From assembly GCA_004796425.1 (NCBI GenBank), contig QZLB01000089.1, forward strand, positions 1 to 37,262: 37,262 nucleotides of DNA, written 5' to 3'. Position numbers and translations under genes: made by a program. The DNA is from Desulfobulbaceae bacterium (GTDB lineage Bacteria > Desulfobacterota > Desulfobulbia > Desulfobulbales > Desulfocapsaceae). Positions 1 to 9,067 of this stretch are shown piece by piece (the first letter of the stretch is position 1; the number at the start of each line of letters is the position of its first letter). The notes beneath the pieces were generated by a model, which made no database searches, was not told where the DNA came from, and saw only the letters and a program-made list of their open reading frames with translations.

Positions 1-161
1 AAGACATGCACCGCTTCGGTCCCAACAAAGCAGTTCTCGTAGAGCTTTGAAGGAAACCCGTATTTCCGGTCGCTGATATCTACTTTGCTTTTAAATGCCT
101 CAACCAGATCAGCAAGGTCTTCTCCGCTCATTACTTTCTGCTCGTCTTTGTTTGATGTCAT
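1..161 (-). CDS. DEP-domain protein, N-terminal part (runs off left edge)
   Basis: The minus strand opens with ATG at 161, preceded by a GGAGAG ribosome binding site, and stays open to the window edge (53 complete codons). The visible residues contain the pattern DISDRKYGF...YENCFVGTEAVHV, which fits the start of a DEP domain (the NCFVGSE-V-WL signature at about residues 29-53). DEP domains are small helical modules used for membrane or protein docking in signalling proteins. In bacteria they often sit at the N-terminus of multi-domain proteins, so the missing part may hold another domain. The domain call is fairly secure from the motif; the overall function cannot be told. About 165 bases of non-coding DNA separate it from the next gene. 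Confidence 0.7.
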   Translation of the reverse strand, partial: MTSNKDEQKVMSGEDLADLVEAFKSKVDISDRKYGFPSKLYENCFVGTEAVHV

Positions 162-327
162 TATCTTCTCTCCACCATGAAATTCGCAACCTCTTATACT
201 GCCTGATGAAATTTTTCCTGACCTGGATTGCAACGTTTCAAGCCAGTCATGAAACAGTCGAGTCGTTTTATATCTTCAGTGATCATTTTATGACCTCTTT
301 CATTTCGATCTGTATTAAAGGGCTTAC

Positions 328-1041
328 TTATTCCGGGACCTGGTTCTCTACGGTCTTTCGTTTCTTCTGGTAGAGTGAGATCAGTTTTTTCAACGTAATG
401 GGTAACAGCCCGAGCAAAACAAACGAGATGATTAGACTGGGGGAGAGGATAGAGCCAAGGGAATCAATCTTACCCAGCTCTTTTCCGGCGTTAACGTAGA
501 CAATTGTTCCGGGAAGCATGCCCAACTGGGACACCCAGAAAAACGTACCTACCCGTAATCTACTAAGCCCCATGGCCAGATTTATAAGAAAAAAGGGCAC
601 TGCCGGGATCAATCGCATGGTAAAGAGATAGAAAGCCCCTTCTCTCTCCAAGCCTTCGTTGATGGTCGCCAGCTTGTCCCCAAAACGTGACTGTACCCAA
701 TCCTGAAGGAGATACCTCGACACAATACAGGCCAACGTGGCACCGATTGTGCTGGCAAATGAGACGATAATCGTGCCCGTGACCAGACCAAAAAGTGCCC
801 CACCCGCCAGGGTCATCACCACTGCTCCGGGCAATGAGAGAGAGGTCACCAGCACGTATATAAAAAAATAACCCGAGATCACTGCCAGACGATTCTCAGC
901 ATAAAGCTGAGCCAAACTCTCGCGGGAGGACTTGAGGTAATCAAGCGACAGATATTGCGCGAGCTCAAAGTACTGAAACAGAGCGATCACTAAAACGATT
1001 GCTCCTACGATACCAATTTTCTTCAGCTTCCCATTTTCCAT
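328..1041 (-). CDS. TVP38/TMEM64 family (VTT domain) inner membrane protein
   Basis: This is an integral membrane protein of about 237 residues with several hydrophobic segments. A short N-terminal helix is followed by a VTT/SNARE-associated core in the middle of the chain, including a glycine-rich stretch (LAGGALFG) and a conserved RLIPAVPFFLIN segment typical of the TVP38/TMEM64 and DedA-like families. These proteins are thought to act in lipid scrambling or membrane homeostasis; no substrate can be inferred here. I chose the ATG at 1041, which has an AGG ribosome binding site 7 bases upstream. A GTG at 1068 would add nine residues and also has an AGGG upstream, so the start is uncertain. 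The gene stands alone on its strand. In many bacteria the family lies beside a flavin disulfide reductase, which is not the case here. Confidence 0.85.
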   Translation of the reverse strand: MENGKLKKIGIVGAIVLVIALFQYFELAQYLSLDYLKSSRESLAQLYAENRLAVISGYFFIYVLVTSLSLPGAVVMTLAGGALFGLVTGTIIVSFASTIGATLACIVSRYLLQDWVQSRFGDKLATINEGLEREGAFYLFTMRLIPAVPFFLINLAMGLSRLRVGTFFWVSQLGMLPGTIVYVNAGKELGKIDSLGSILSPSLIISFVLLGLLPITLKKLISLYQKKRKTVENQVPE

Positions 1042-1514
1042 ATTTCCGCCTGTTTTTACAGTATTCACTCATAGGCCCTTTCAGACAGGCCCCTGCAGGC
1101 CATCATCTCACATGCCCGCCTCCCTCATACGAAATTAATCTGTAGTGGCCAGAAAACAATGGTGTAGAGTGAAAAAGTTGGGGTAAGGAGACACTTCGCC
1201 ATTTATAACGCTCAAAAAAGAGAAAACAGAAGCCTTGGTAAGTTTCAATTACCAGACGAAACCCTGGAAAAAGATGGTCAATTAATATGGTATTCGATGG
1301 ATATCGTTATGACACCATTACCCCACCCCCCCAGATTCACCTCAAAATCACTCACGTACCAATCGTGTGGTATTCCATCTTCGAAAAGCTGTTTTGAGAC
1401 GATTACCACTTGAGATTTTATGAGCAGATGAGATAGGCTTCTAGGTAGGACGTTTATATCGCATGGGTCCGGTGCCATGATACATACAATTAGAAATAAC
1501 AAAGAGGATATGCG
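1042..1514. other. Intergenic region without a supported gene
   Basis: This stretch separates two divergent genes and should hold promoters for both. I see no convincing protein: a 74-codon minus-strand reading frame (1278-1502) has no recognisable motif. A run of cytosines (C4-A-C7, around 1321-1332) stands out. A possible -10 box, TACAAT, lies at 1485-1490 ahead of the plus-strand gene, but no matching -35 is visible. AGAGGA just before 1515 is a good ribosome binding site for that gene. Confidence 0.5.
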
Positions 1515-2402
1515 ATGGGTACGAATCGGTACATTCGATTAAGAAAACTGCTAACATTAACTGTTTTTTTCTTTTTAATTACCACTGAGCAGAGTTTTTC
1601 ACTCGATCACCCTCCCATTGGCGACAAAGACGTGACGATCGAATGGTTGGGCCACGGTAGTTTTCTGTTTGTGGCCACAGACGGTACCCGAATTCTGCTT
1701 GACCCTTGGATCAGCACCAATCCTAAATGCCCTGGTAAATATAGGAAAAAAGGTGGTTTTGGCAAGGTAGACATGATTTTGTGGACTCACGGTCATGTTG
1801 ATCATTTCATGCTCGATGATGCGAAAGATCTGGTTGAGCAATATAACCCAAAGATTATCGCCCCGTGGGAGCTGAATTTTTTTATTAAGTCTGAAATTCC
1901 GGAAGCAAACTGCCAGATTTTTTCTCTCGGAAATAAAGGTTCAACCGCAGATATTGACGGTATCAAAGTGACCATGACCGAGGCTTTTCATTCCGCTGGC
2001 GCCCAGCTTATCGGCTTCGAAGGTAAGAATAAATTTGTGGGTGAAGCGGTTGGTTACATTCTTGAATTTCGCAATGGCTTGAAAATCTATCATGCCGGAG
2101 ATACTGGTTTGATGGGCGACATGAAGACCATCATCGGTGATTTTTATAAGCCGCACGTAGCAATTTTACCAATCGGTGGAGTGTTCACCATGGGCCCAGA
2201 GGAGGCTGCCTTCTCCTGCACCCTGCTCAGATCCCCTATTGTGATCCCTGATCACTATGCAACGTTTCCTGTTTTAGAGCAGAGTGCTGATTTATTCAGC
2301 CAACGAATGAGTGAAATCTGTCCGGAGTCACAGGCGATCGTGCTTGAGCCTGGTGTGCCGTTACAGGTGAATCGCTCTCTGGTTTTTGCTGACAAACCTT
2401 AG
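1515..2402 (+). CDS. Secreted metallo-beta-lactamase-fold hydrolase (UPF0173-like)
   Basis: The 295-residue protein begins with a signal peptide (basic RLRKLL, then a hydrophobic run to about residue 28), so it is probably periplasmic. The mature part has the MBL-fold metal-ligand set: HGHVDH at residues 92-97, His159 (EAFHSAG), Asp196 (HAGDTG) and His247 (PDHY). This matches the UPF0173/YtkL type of small metal-dependent hydrolase, which usually lies in the cytosol; the signal peptide is therefore unusual. The substrate is unknown. The start codon has an AGAGGA ribosome binding site. A hybrid histidine kinase gene begins 15 bases downstream on the same strand, so the two are probably co-transcribed, and the enzyme may act on the signal that the kinase senses. 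That link is inference. Confidence 0.85.
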   Translation: MGTNRYIRLRKLLTLTVFFFLITTEQSFSLDHPPIGDKDVTIEWLGHGSFLFVATDGTRILLDPWISTNPKCPGKYRKKGGFGKVDMILWTHGHVDHFMLDDAKDLVEQYNPKIIAPWELNFFIKSEIPEANCQIFSLGNKGSTADIDGIKVTMTEAFHSAGAQLIGFEGKNKFVGEAVGYILEFRNGLKIYHAGDTGLMGDMKTIIGDFYKPHVAILPIGGVFTMGPEEAAFSCTLLRSPIVIPDHYATFPVLEQSADLFSQRMSEICPESQAIVLEPGVPLQVNRSLVFADKP

Positions 2403-2417
2403 CGTTCTCATGGTCTT

Positions 2418-4703
2418 ATGACCCCGCAACAATCATCACCTTTTGTGCTCAGAATTTCAATCCTGCACAAGATTTTATTCACGGTCATCCTCACCGTGTT
2501 TCTCACCTTGATCGCGAATACCTATATGTCGGTTAAGACGGAGGCAGAGGTTCTGCGCCGCAATCTGGTCATCAAAGGTGAAAATCTCGCCAGAAATATC
2601 GCCTCCAGTACCAAGAGTGCTTTCTGGTCACTGAACTGGGTTTTCGTCGAAAAAATGCTCCAGGAATCCGAGCAGATAAATGGTAAAGAAATCCTGTTTT
2701 CCAAAGTAATCAAACCCAACGGTGAGGTCTACCTGGCCAATGATAAGAAGTATTACGGCACAGAGATAGAACCGCATCTTCTGGTTCAACAGCAAACCCG
2801 TATCGAAGATTATGTATTCGATGAGCGGCAGGAAACGGGCCTACTGCTCATCCACCCGGTACTGATCGGAAAGGATTATTGGTATATCTTTATCGGCATG
2901 TCCCTAAATCCAATCCGCGAAGCGTCCATCACGCTGATCAAACGAAATCTCACCTGGGGTGGGGTGATCCTCTTTTTTGCCATAATCACTGCCTATTTCC
3001 TTGCCCGATCAATTTCAAAACCGATCATCGCCCTGGCCCAGGCAACCAGTGTAATATCAGACGGGGATCGCTCACAGCGGATTGAAGTGAACAGCAAGGA
3101 TGAGATCGGTTTGCTCAGTCATTCTTTCAATAAAATGATCGACAGTATCGATACTGCTGAGAGCGCGCTGATCGCATCAAATGACAGTTTTCTGACGGTA
3201 CTTGACAGTATCGACGCCACTATTTACGTGGCTGACATGGAGACATATGAAATCATCTTCATCAATAAATTTATGAAAGAGAGTTTTGGCGCCGACTTCG
3301 TGGGGCAGAAGTGCTACACCTCATTCAGGGGGCTGGACAGCCCCTGCGCTCATTGCACCAACCATCAACTACTCGATGATCTGGGACAACCCTCTGGTCC
3401 TGTGGTATGGGAGGACAGAAACCCGGTCAATGGTAAATGGTATATGAATCACGATAGGGCCATTAGGTGGATCGACGGTCGTATGGTGCACATTCAGGTT
3501 GCAACCGATATCACCAATCTGAAGGCCATGGAAGATGAGCGAAAACTTGTTGAAGAGAAACTGCGCCAGAAGCATAAGATGGAAGCCGTTGGTACCCTGG
3601 CCGGTGGTATTGCCCATGACTTCAATAACGTTTTAAGCATTCTTATGGGTAACGCTGAAATTGCCCTGGATGAACTCCCGGATAAACATCCGGCCCGCGA
3701 GTCCCTGCAGGATATCTTCCAGGCAACGGCCCGGGCCCGTGATCTGGTCTATCAACTTATGAGCTTCAGCCGTAACACTGAACCGGGTCGCATCATTCTT
3801 GCGCTCAAATCTTCGTTGTTAGAAACGATACGGCTTTTGCGGGCAACTCTGCCGACAACGGTCCAAATTGAAGTCGATATAGAAGATGAGCTTTACTCAA
3901 TCAAAGCGGATCCCACCCAAATCCACCAGATCGTCATTAACCTCTGTACCAATGCCGCTCATGCCATGGAGAAAGATGGCGGGCTGCTCCAGCTAAAACT
4001 CTCTAATTTTCAACTCGATGAGAAGATGGCCGTCGCCTTTCATGATTTACAACCCGGCAAATACGTACAATTATTGGTTTCCGATACGGGTGAGGGGGTT
4101 GCCGAGTCAGTGAAGGATCGAGTGTTCGATCCCTATTTCACCACCAAGGAAACCGGCAAAGGTTCGGGTATGGGACTCTCGGTTGTCCATGGTATCGTTA
4201 AAAGTCATCATGGTGAGATAACACTTGATAGTACACCCGGAAAGGGAACGACCATCACGGTCTACTTCCCTGCCGCACTGGATACGCAGCAGCAGGAAAT
4301 CGAGCCAGCGAACCGCCCCGCACCTCTGCGAGGCAGTGAAAAGATTCTATTGGTGGATGATGAACTGACCATCCTGGCAACAATCAGAAAAATTCTCCAA
4401 CGACTTGGCTACGAAGTCACTTCCTGCTCCGATCCACGTGAAGCGCTGCAGCTGGTAAATGGTGGAGTCGATCACTTTGATCTGGTGATCACTGACATGA
4501 CCATGCCGGGTTTATCGGGAGATAGATTGATTAAAAAAATTCATCAGATTCAGCCTCAGCTGCCAGCTATCATCTGCACTGGTTATAGTGAAAGGATGGA
4601 TGCGGAAAAAGCCCGGTTGATCAATGCTTCGGCATTCCTGGAAAAACCTATTCTGAAAGATGACCTGGCAGCAACCATCAGGGAAATACTTGACGCAGCT
4701 TGA
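2418..4703 (+). CDS. Membrane hybrid histidine kinase (HAMP-PAS-HisKA-HATPase-REC)
   Basis: The 761-residue protein has a transmembrane helix (about 15-38), a periplasmic sensor region (about 40-175), a second helix (about 178-197), a HAMP domain (198-250) and a PAS domain (about 255-370). The HisKA domain carries the phospho-accepting His400 in GGIAHDFNN. The HATPase has Asn512, DTGEG at 556-560 and GSGMG at 582-586. The C-terminal receiver has Asp647/Asp648, phospho-acceptor Asp693, Thr721 and Lys743, so all catalytic residues look intact. The PAS domain contains a cysteine group (C299, C310, C313, in the pattern C-x10-C-x2-C) that could bind a metal or respond to redox. No good ribosome binding site precedes the ATG, which fits coupling to the upstream hydrolase gene 15 bases away. 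Its 3' end faces a single-domain receiver gene 9 bases away. Confidence 0.93.
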   Translation: MTPQQSSPFVLRISILHKILFTVILTVFLTLIANTYMSVKTEAEVLRRNLVIKGENLARNIASSTKSAFWSLNWVFVEKMLQESEQINGKEILFSKVIKPNGEVYLANDKKYYGTEIEPHLLVQQQTRIEDYVFDERQETGLLLIHPVLIGKDYWYIFIGMSLNPIREASITLIKRNLTWGGVILFFAIITAYFLARSISKPIIALAQATSVISDGDRSQRIEVNSKDEIGLLSHSFNKMIDSIDTAESALIASNDSFLTVLDSIDATIYVADMETYEIIFINKFMKESFGADFVGQKCYTSFRGLDSPCAHCTNHQLLDDLGQPSGPVVWEDRNPVNGKWYMNHDRAIRWIDGRMVHIQVATDITNLKAMEDERKLVEEKLRQKHKMEAVGTLAGGIAHDFNNVLSILMGNAEIALDELPDKHPARESLQDIFQATARARDLVYQLMSFSRNTEPGRIILALKSSLLETIRLLRATLPTTVQIEVDIEDELYSIKADPTQIHQIVINLCTNAAHAMEKDGGLLQLKLSNFQLDEKMAVAFHDLQPGKYVQLLVSDTGEGVAESVKDRVFDPYFTTKETGKGSGMGLSVVHGIVKSHHGEITLDSTPGKGTTITVYFPAALDTQQQEIEPANRPAPLRGSEKILLVDDELTILATIRKILQRLGYEVTSCSDPREALQLVNGGVDHFDLVITDMTMPGLSGDRLIKKIHQIQPQLPAIICTGYSERMDAEKARLINASAFLEKPILKDDLAATIREILDAA

Positions 4704-4712
4704 GCCAGAAGG

Positions 4713-5099
4713 CTAGGCTTCACTGGTGAGTTTCTCAACTGCTTCGATCATCTGATCCCACTCGACCGGTTTTGTAAAAACCCGGTTGGCCCCGAGCTTT
4801 TTTGCAATGTTGAGATAGTTTGACGGATCCAATCTCCCACCGCCGGAGATTGCGATGATTTTGATATCTGAATAATCTTTCTTTAACTCAATAATGGTTT
4901 CGATACCTTCTTTTTCCGGCATAACCAGATCGGTAATTACCAGATCATAGCGGTTCTTCTGGCAGGAACTCAAACCCTCATTCCCATCTGAAGCCTCGTC
5001 AACGACATATCCCAGTCTGGACAATTTGACTTGAAAAAGCTTTCTCACCTGCTGGTCATCTTCTATCACCAGTATGCGTTTTGCTTCACTCGTCATCAT
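4713..5099 (-). CDS. Single-domain response regulator (CheY-like receiver)
   Basis: The 128-residue protein is one receiver domain with no output domain. Acidic pocket residues Glu13, Asp14 and Asp15 lie in LVIEDD. The phospho-acceptor is Asp57 (VITDLVMP), and the conserved switch residues appear in IAISGGG and in FTKP near the C-terminus. Proteins of this type relay phosphate or work by protein contact. The gene is convergent with the hybrid histidine kinase gene and separated from it by 9 bases. A partnership in a phosphorelay is therefore plausible, although convergent order does not show co-transcription. Two adjacent ATG codons open the frame; a GGGG stretch lies a few bases upstream. 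Confidence 0.9.
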   Translation of the reverse strand: MMTSEAKRILVIEDDQQVRKLFQVKLSRLGYVVDEASDGNEGLSSCQKNRYDLVITDLVMPEKEGIETIIELKKDYSDIKIIAISGGGRLDPSNYLNIAKKLGANRVFTKPVEWDQMIEAVEKLTSEA

Positions 5100-5451
5100 T
5101 CACACCCCAAGATGCATTGTTCTCGGTCCTTAAAAAACAACCCTGGATGTAACGTGTTCCTACGAACTATTCCAGTTGTCTGAAATTACCCTACGAGTAA
5201 CAAAAAAGATAACCCAGGGAAAGAGTGGTGAATTAGCGCCTGCTTGACACCTGGTTCTGGTGCCTGTTCACTTGGCAGGTTGCCCGACTGCCCCACAACC
5301 CTCTCATCGCCCCCAAATGATCCTAAGTGCTCCCTCCGCTACACTTCACTAAACATACTAACTCGGACGATCACTGCAATAAAAAATACCCAAGCCCTTG
5401 ATTTATTTTAAAGCTTTGCCTTGTTTGGAAGTTCCTGATGTACCTCCGTCC
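5100..5451. other. Intergenic region, no gene seen
   Basis: About 350 bases lie between the 3' end of the PhnD-like gene and the start of the receiver gene, both on the minus strand. The stretch should hold the end of one transcript and the promoter of the next. I found only a short inverted repeat, GGCAG/CTGCC, near 5274-5292, with no T-run, and no clear promoter. No coding sequence is supported. Confidence 0.4.
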
Positions 5452-6348
5452 CTACTTACTTTCCAGAGAAACAATTTCATGAATGATCTGGTAATCCTGA
5501 TCTGAGACTGCTTCTATACCAATAGCCCTCATATCATCCAGGATTTTTGACATTTCGGGTGATGATGAGAGGATTGCATCCTTTATCTGCATTTTTGTAT
5601 ACGTTGGCAACCCGCCGCGAAAAACGAAGGGATCAGAATGAATAGCTTTGGACTTCCACAAGATTGAGACGTCCTTGGGCTCAAGAACACCGTTCTGGAT
5701 GGCTTCATCAAGTCTACTGGACGAGACAAAGGCAGCATCTACCTGCGTATTTATTACCGCCTTGATAGCTCTGTCGTGAGAACCGGTGTACACCATGGTT
5801 GAGAAAAATCCGTCCATCGGGAAACCGGTCTCTTTAGGAAAATAGAGATTCGGAATGACAGAGCCAGAAGTGCTCGCAGGGTCCGTGAAGGCGACCTTTT
5901 TCCCTCGAAGGTCTTCCGCCTGATCAATACCTGAATCATCCACCGCAAACAGCACCGAATGATAATAGGTACCTGCTGGTGTTATATACCCCTTCTCCGA
6001 AGAGAAACAGGCAAAGGGCTCTACCTCAGGATCCCTCAAGCGAGCCTTGGCGTATGATGCCGGACCAAGAATGGCAAAATCTATGGTCCTGGAAAGCACC
6101 CCCTCAATTACCGATTGGTATGATTTTGGCCGGATAATTTTAATTGGCCGATTCATATTCTTCTCAAGCAATTGGAACAATGGCCGTAGTTCTTTGAGCT
6201 GTTGATCAATATCCTTTTTAGGAATTAACGAAAAATAGAGCGGATCGTTACGCTTACTGCTCACCGCCGAAGCGCTCTGTGGATAAGAGATCAAAAGCAT
6301 CGTAATCAGAACGGTCACCCGTATAAAAAAAACACCTGATCCATTCAT
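5452..6348 (-). CDS. PhnD-like periplasmic substrate-binding protein
   Basis: The 298-residue protein begins with a signal peptide (hydrophobic stretch about 8-28, cut near SASA). The rest fits the PhnD/phosphonate-type binding fold: a YFSLIPKKD start strand, the region AILGPASYAKA (about 90-100) that lines the ligand site in this family, and FTDPASTSGSVIPN (about 155-168), a typical phosphonate-binding loop. Relatives bind phosphate, phosphite or phosphonates for ABC importers, but no ABC permease or ATPase gene is near. Instead its ATG overlaps the stop codon of a GGDEF-EAL gene by four bases, with AGGAG just upstream, which implies translational coupling. I infer that it serves as a periplasmic ligand sensor for the c-di-GMP enzyme rather than as a transporter part. 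The ligand is unknown. Confidence 0.85.
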   Translation of the reverse strand: MNGSGVFFIRVTVLITMLLISYPQSASAVSSKRNDPLYFSLIPKKDIDQQLKELRPLFQLLEKNMNRPIKIIRPKSYQSVIEGVLSRTIDFAILGPASYAKARLRDPEVEPFACFSSEKGYITPAGTYYHSVLFAVDDSGIDQAEDLRGKKVAFTDPASTSGSVIPNLYFPKETGFPMDGFFSTMVYTGSHDRAIKAVINTQVDAAFVSSSRLDEAIQNGVLEPKDVSILWKSKAIHSDPFVFRGGLPTYTKMQIKDAILSSSPEMSKILDDMRAIGIEAVSDQDYQIIHEIVSLESK

Positions 6349-8687
6349 TTCACACCACTCCTTATAGGCGAGATTAGAAAACCACGCATCACTTCCTCAG
6401 GTACAGGACGACTGAAGTAATAGCCCTGCACATAGTCACAACCTGCAACTTTCAGACTACGCAATTGCTCATTAGTCTCAACACCTTCTGCAATTACCTG
6501 CATGTTTAGCTTTTGTGATAACGAAATCATCGAATAGACGATGGAATTATCACTGAAGCTGCTTCTAATGTCTTTGATAAAGCTTCGATCTATTTTGACA
6601 TTGTTAATCGGCAGGGACCGGATATTGTCAAGACTCGAGAAACCTTTCCCGAAATCATCTATTGAAATCATCACCCCATTTTCGGAAAGCACCGTGAGAT
6701 TCTTTAAAACCGTTTCGCGCTCCTCGATTACTGCACTCTCAGTAATCTCGATTTCAATCATTTGAGCAGAGAGTTTTACGTACTTAATAAAGGAAAGAAT
6801 TTTTTCGGCAAATCCTTTTTGTCGCAATTGCAGTGGAGACACATTGATCGCAACCGGGACCAGGTCCATACCCATTTTCTGCCACTGGGCGAGTTGACTA
6901 CAGACTTTTTTAACCACCAGGTCACCAAGTGAAATGATTAAGCCAGTTCTTTCTGCAAGATCTATAAAATCACCCGGATAGATCAGCTGATGTGCCGGGT
7001 GATCCCAGCGAACGAGTGCTTCCATTCCTGTCATGCGAAAGTCCGACAACCTGATTTTAGGTTGATAATGGATTACAAATTCATCCTGCTCAATTGCCAT
7101 TGGCAGATGCTGTTCAAGCTCAAATTCCTGAAGTGAAACACTATTGAGGCTCATATCGAAAAAGGAGTAGGTGCCGCGACCCAGTTTCTTCGACTTGTAC
7201 ATCGCAGAATCAGCATTCAGAAGGAGGGTTTCAATATCCGTGCCGTCTCGTGGATATACGGCAATCCCGATACTGGGGCTGGTATTGATTTGATGGCCGT
7301 CCAGGTTTTCACACGGTTGCATGATTGATGAAATGATCTTTTCTACAATGGGTACGATATTTTGCTCATCGGACATTTCTGATAATAAAATAACAAACTC
7401 ATCTCCGCCAAACCGTGCGGCAATATCTGCTTTTCTGATTGACCGCGAGAGCCGTCCCGCCACTTCCTGAAGAAGCAGGTCGCCAACGTGGTGGCCAAGC
7501 GTGTCATTAACCATCTTAAACCGATCCAAATCAATGAACAGTATGGCGTAGGTGGCATTATTTCTCATGGCTGAGGCAAGTTTTTTCTCGGCTTGGAAGA
7601 GAAACAGTCTCCGATTGTGTAATCCAGTCAGGGCATCAACAGTGGCAGCCTTTGTAGATGCCTCGTGCTCTTGTTCTAGCCGGGTGATCAGTTCACTGTT
7701 TCTCTGGTGGGAAACTGATAGTTCACTCAGGTACTCCTGTTTCTTCTCAATTTGTTTCCACAGATAAATAAGCCCGGCGAGACAGAATAAGGTGAGGAGT
7801 GCCAAGGTTATCAACAGCTTTTTCTTGTAATCATAAAACTCGGATAAAAAATCATCGATCTCCTGACTCACTTGAACATAGAATGGATACGATTTGACTT
7901 TTGCGTAAACTACCAATCGATCACCAGAACCATATGGTGAAACCACAACGGTTCCCGACTCATTGGTTAAATAGTTTTGTAGTACACGATTGCCAAATGA
8001 ACTATTGATCACAAACCCGCCACTCTCAAAAGAACCTAAGGTCCTACCATTGTTGTCACTGATTGTTATGTTACCAGTCGCACCGATTATTATGCCTTGG
8101 AGGAGATCGAGCAAATGTCCGACATCAATTTCAAGATGCAATACCCCAACCAAGGTTTCATCATTTTGTATTGGAAACAGAACTGGAATCTGCCAAGGCA
8201 CATGGGAAGATTTAAAATAATTATGAACATACAGCGGTTTTTCGTCTGACAACACCTTCTGCACCGCCTTGCTTAATGTTTCCGGATCCCTCGATTCTAT
8301 CGATCCAGGAGAAGACTGATAGATATTTTCACCGGACTCATCAAAAATCGCTACTCTATTGTATGCACTCTCATTTCTGATCAGTTGTTCGCTCGCCGCG
8401 AAAAAATGGGTATGGTATCCTTCCAGCCAATCGATTGTCATGCCCATAATGATCTGCTTTTTCTCCAGGATTTGATAAAGGTTTTCTGCCAATACACTGG
8501 ATAGATTACTCTGATCTCTCTCCAGACTGTTGAGCAGAGAAGTCTTATTCATGCTCAGTTGATGAAGGGTTACTCCCCATGAAAGGAGGATAATCAAAAG
8601 TCCGCAAGCAAATATCGAACGCTGAAGATAAATTGGATTGTAACCGTGGGAAGTCTGCGATTCCTGCGTGTTCTTCTTACTAAACAA
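6345..8687 (-). CDS. Membrane GGDEF-EAL protein (c-di-GMP synthase/phosphodiesterase) with periplasmic sensor
   Basis: The 780-residue protein has a transmembrane helix (about 22-42), a periplasmic region of about 240 residues resembling a double-Cache sensor, a second helix (about 289-311), a short coiled coil, then GGDEF and EAL domains. The GGDEF motif is intact (residues 427-431), and an RxxD product-inhibition site is present (R418-D421). The EAL domain keeps Glu556 (EAL), Asn615, Glu647, the DDFG pair Asp677/Asp678 and the KID lysine near 698, so both activities are possible. The frame opens with TTG at 8687; a stop codon lies two codons upstream and no ATG occurs before the first helix, so the start is unusual. 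The PhnD-like gene follows with a four-base overlap, suggesting that a binding protein feeds its signal to the periplasmic domain. Confidence 0.92.
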   Translation of the reverse strand: MFSKKNTQESQTSHGYNPIYLQRSIFACGLLIILLSWGVTLHQLSMNKTSLLNSLERDQSNLSSVLAENLYQILEKKQIIMGMTIDWLEGYHTHFFAASEQLIRNESAYNRVAIFDESGENIYQSSPGSIESRDPETLSKAVQKVLSDEKPLYVHNYFKSSHVPWQIPVLFPIQNDETLVGVLHLEIDVGHLLDLLQGIIIGATGNITISDNNGRTLGSFESGGFVINSSFGNRVLQNYLTNESGTVVVSPYGSGDRLVVYAKVKSYPFYVQVSQEIDDFLSEFYDYKKKLLITLALLTLFCLAGLIYLWKQIEKKQEYLSELSVSHQRNSELITRLEQEHEASTKAATVDALTGLHNRRLFLFQAEKKLASAMRNNATYAILFIDLDRFKMVNDTLGHHVGDLLLQEVAGRLSRSIRKADIAARFGGDEFVILLSEMSDEQNIVPIVEKIISSIMQPCENLDGHQINTSPSIGIAVYPRDGTDIETLLLNADSAMYKSKKLGRGTYSFFDMSLNSVSLQEFELEQHLPMAIEQDEFVIHYQPKIRLSDFRMTGMEALVRWDHPAHQLIYPGDFIDLAERTGLIISLGDLVVKKVCSQLAQWQKMGMDLVPVAINVSPLQLRQKGFAEKILSFIKYVKLSAQMIEIEITESAVIEERETVLKNLTVLSENGVMISIDDFGKGFSSLDNIRSLPINNVKIDRSFIKDIRSSFSDNSIVYSMISLSQKLNMQVIAEGVETNEQLRSLKVAGCDYVQGYYFSRPVPEEVMRGFLISPIRSGVK

Positions 8688-9067
8688 AACTCAAATAGTA
8701 CCTGTTGGTAACTTCATTACTGTCTAACTGTACTTGAAGACAAGACTTTCCTGCTCAGGGGAGTAGAAACACTGGTTCAAGTCTGATCATGGCGCCTTTT
8801 ACCTCAATGCATCACGCTGGTCCGTCTGGAGAACGCTTGTGTGCAGTTATAATCCTACTGATATGCACTGAAAAATAATAGCGGCGCGTGGTAATTTTAA
8901 TGAAAATTTAATAAACAGTTCTTATTTCTTGAACAAGTTCCGCAGCCTCTCGCTCAGAAGGAACTGTTTGTGTTATCAAAAAAAAGCGGGATGGTGATTA
9001 TGAAGCACCCACATGTCTGCTCAAGATATTCGGACAAAATAGGCAACAAAGCGAACTCGATAACAAA
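8688..9067. other. Intergenic region between divergent genes
   Basis: About 380 bases lie between the GGDEF-EAL gene (minus) and the ceramidase-like gene (plus). No protein is supported. The stretch from about 8880 to 8970 is AT-rich and holds a nested inverted repeat, listed separately. I see no convincing -35/-10 pair and no clear ribosome binding site before 9068. Confidence 0.4.
8913..8969. repeat. Nested inverted repeat, possible operator or leader hairpin
   Basis: AAACAGTTCTT at 8913-8923 is matched by AAGGAACTGTTT at 8958-8969, with one bulged base. Between them lies a second small palindrome, GAACAAGTTC (8931-8940). The arms share the half-site GTTC/GAAC, so it may be a regulator site in the divergent promoter region. 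No T-run follows, so it is not a standard terminator. Function unknown. Confidence 0.35.

Noticed and set aside
1278-1502. 74-codon minus-strand open frame in the first intergenic region
   Set aside because: No recognisable motif, no good start signal, and a biased stretch with a poly-C tract; not supported as a gene.
5230-5300. Possible sigma54 promoter or TTGACA promoter in the gap before the receiver gene
   Set aside because: TTGACA is on the plus strand, pointing away from both neighbours, with no -10 box; TGGCAG/TTGC spacing is wrong for sigma54.
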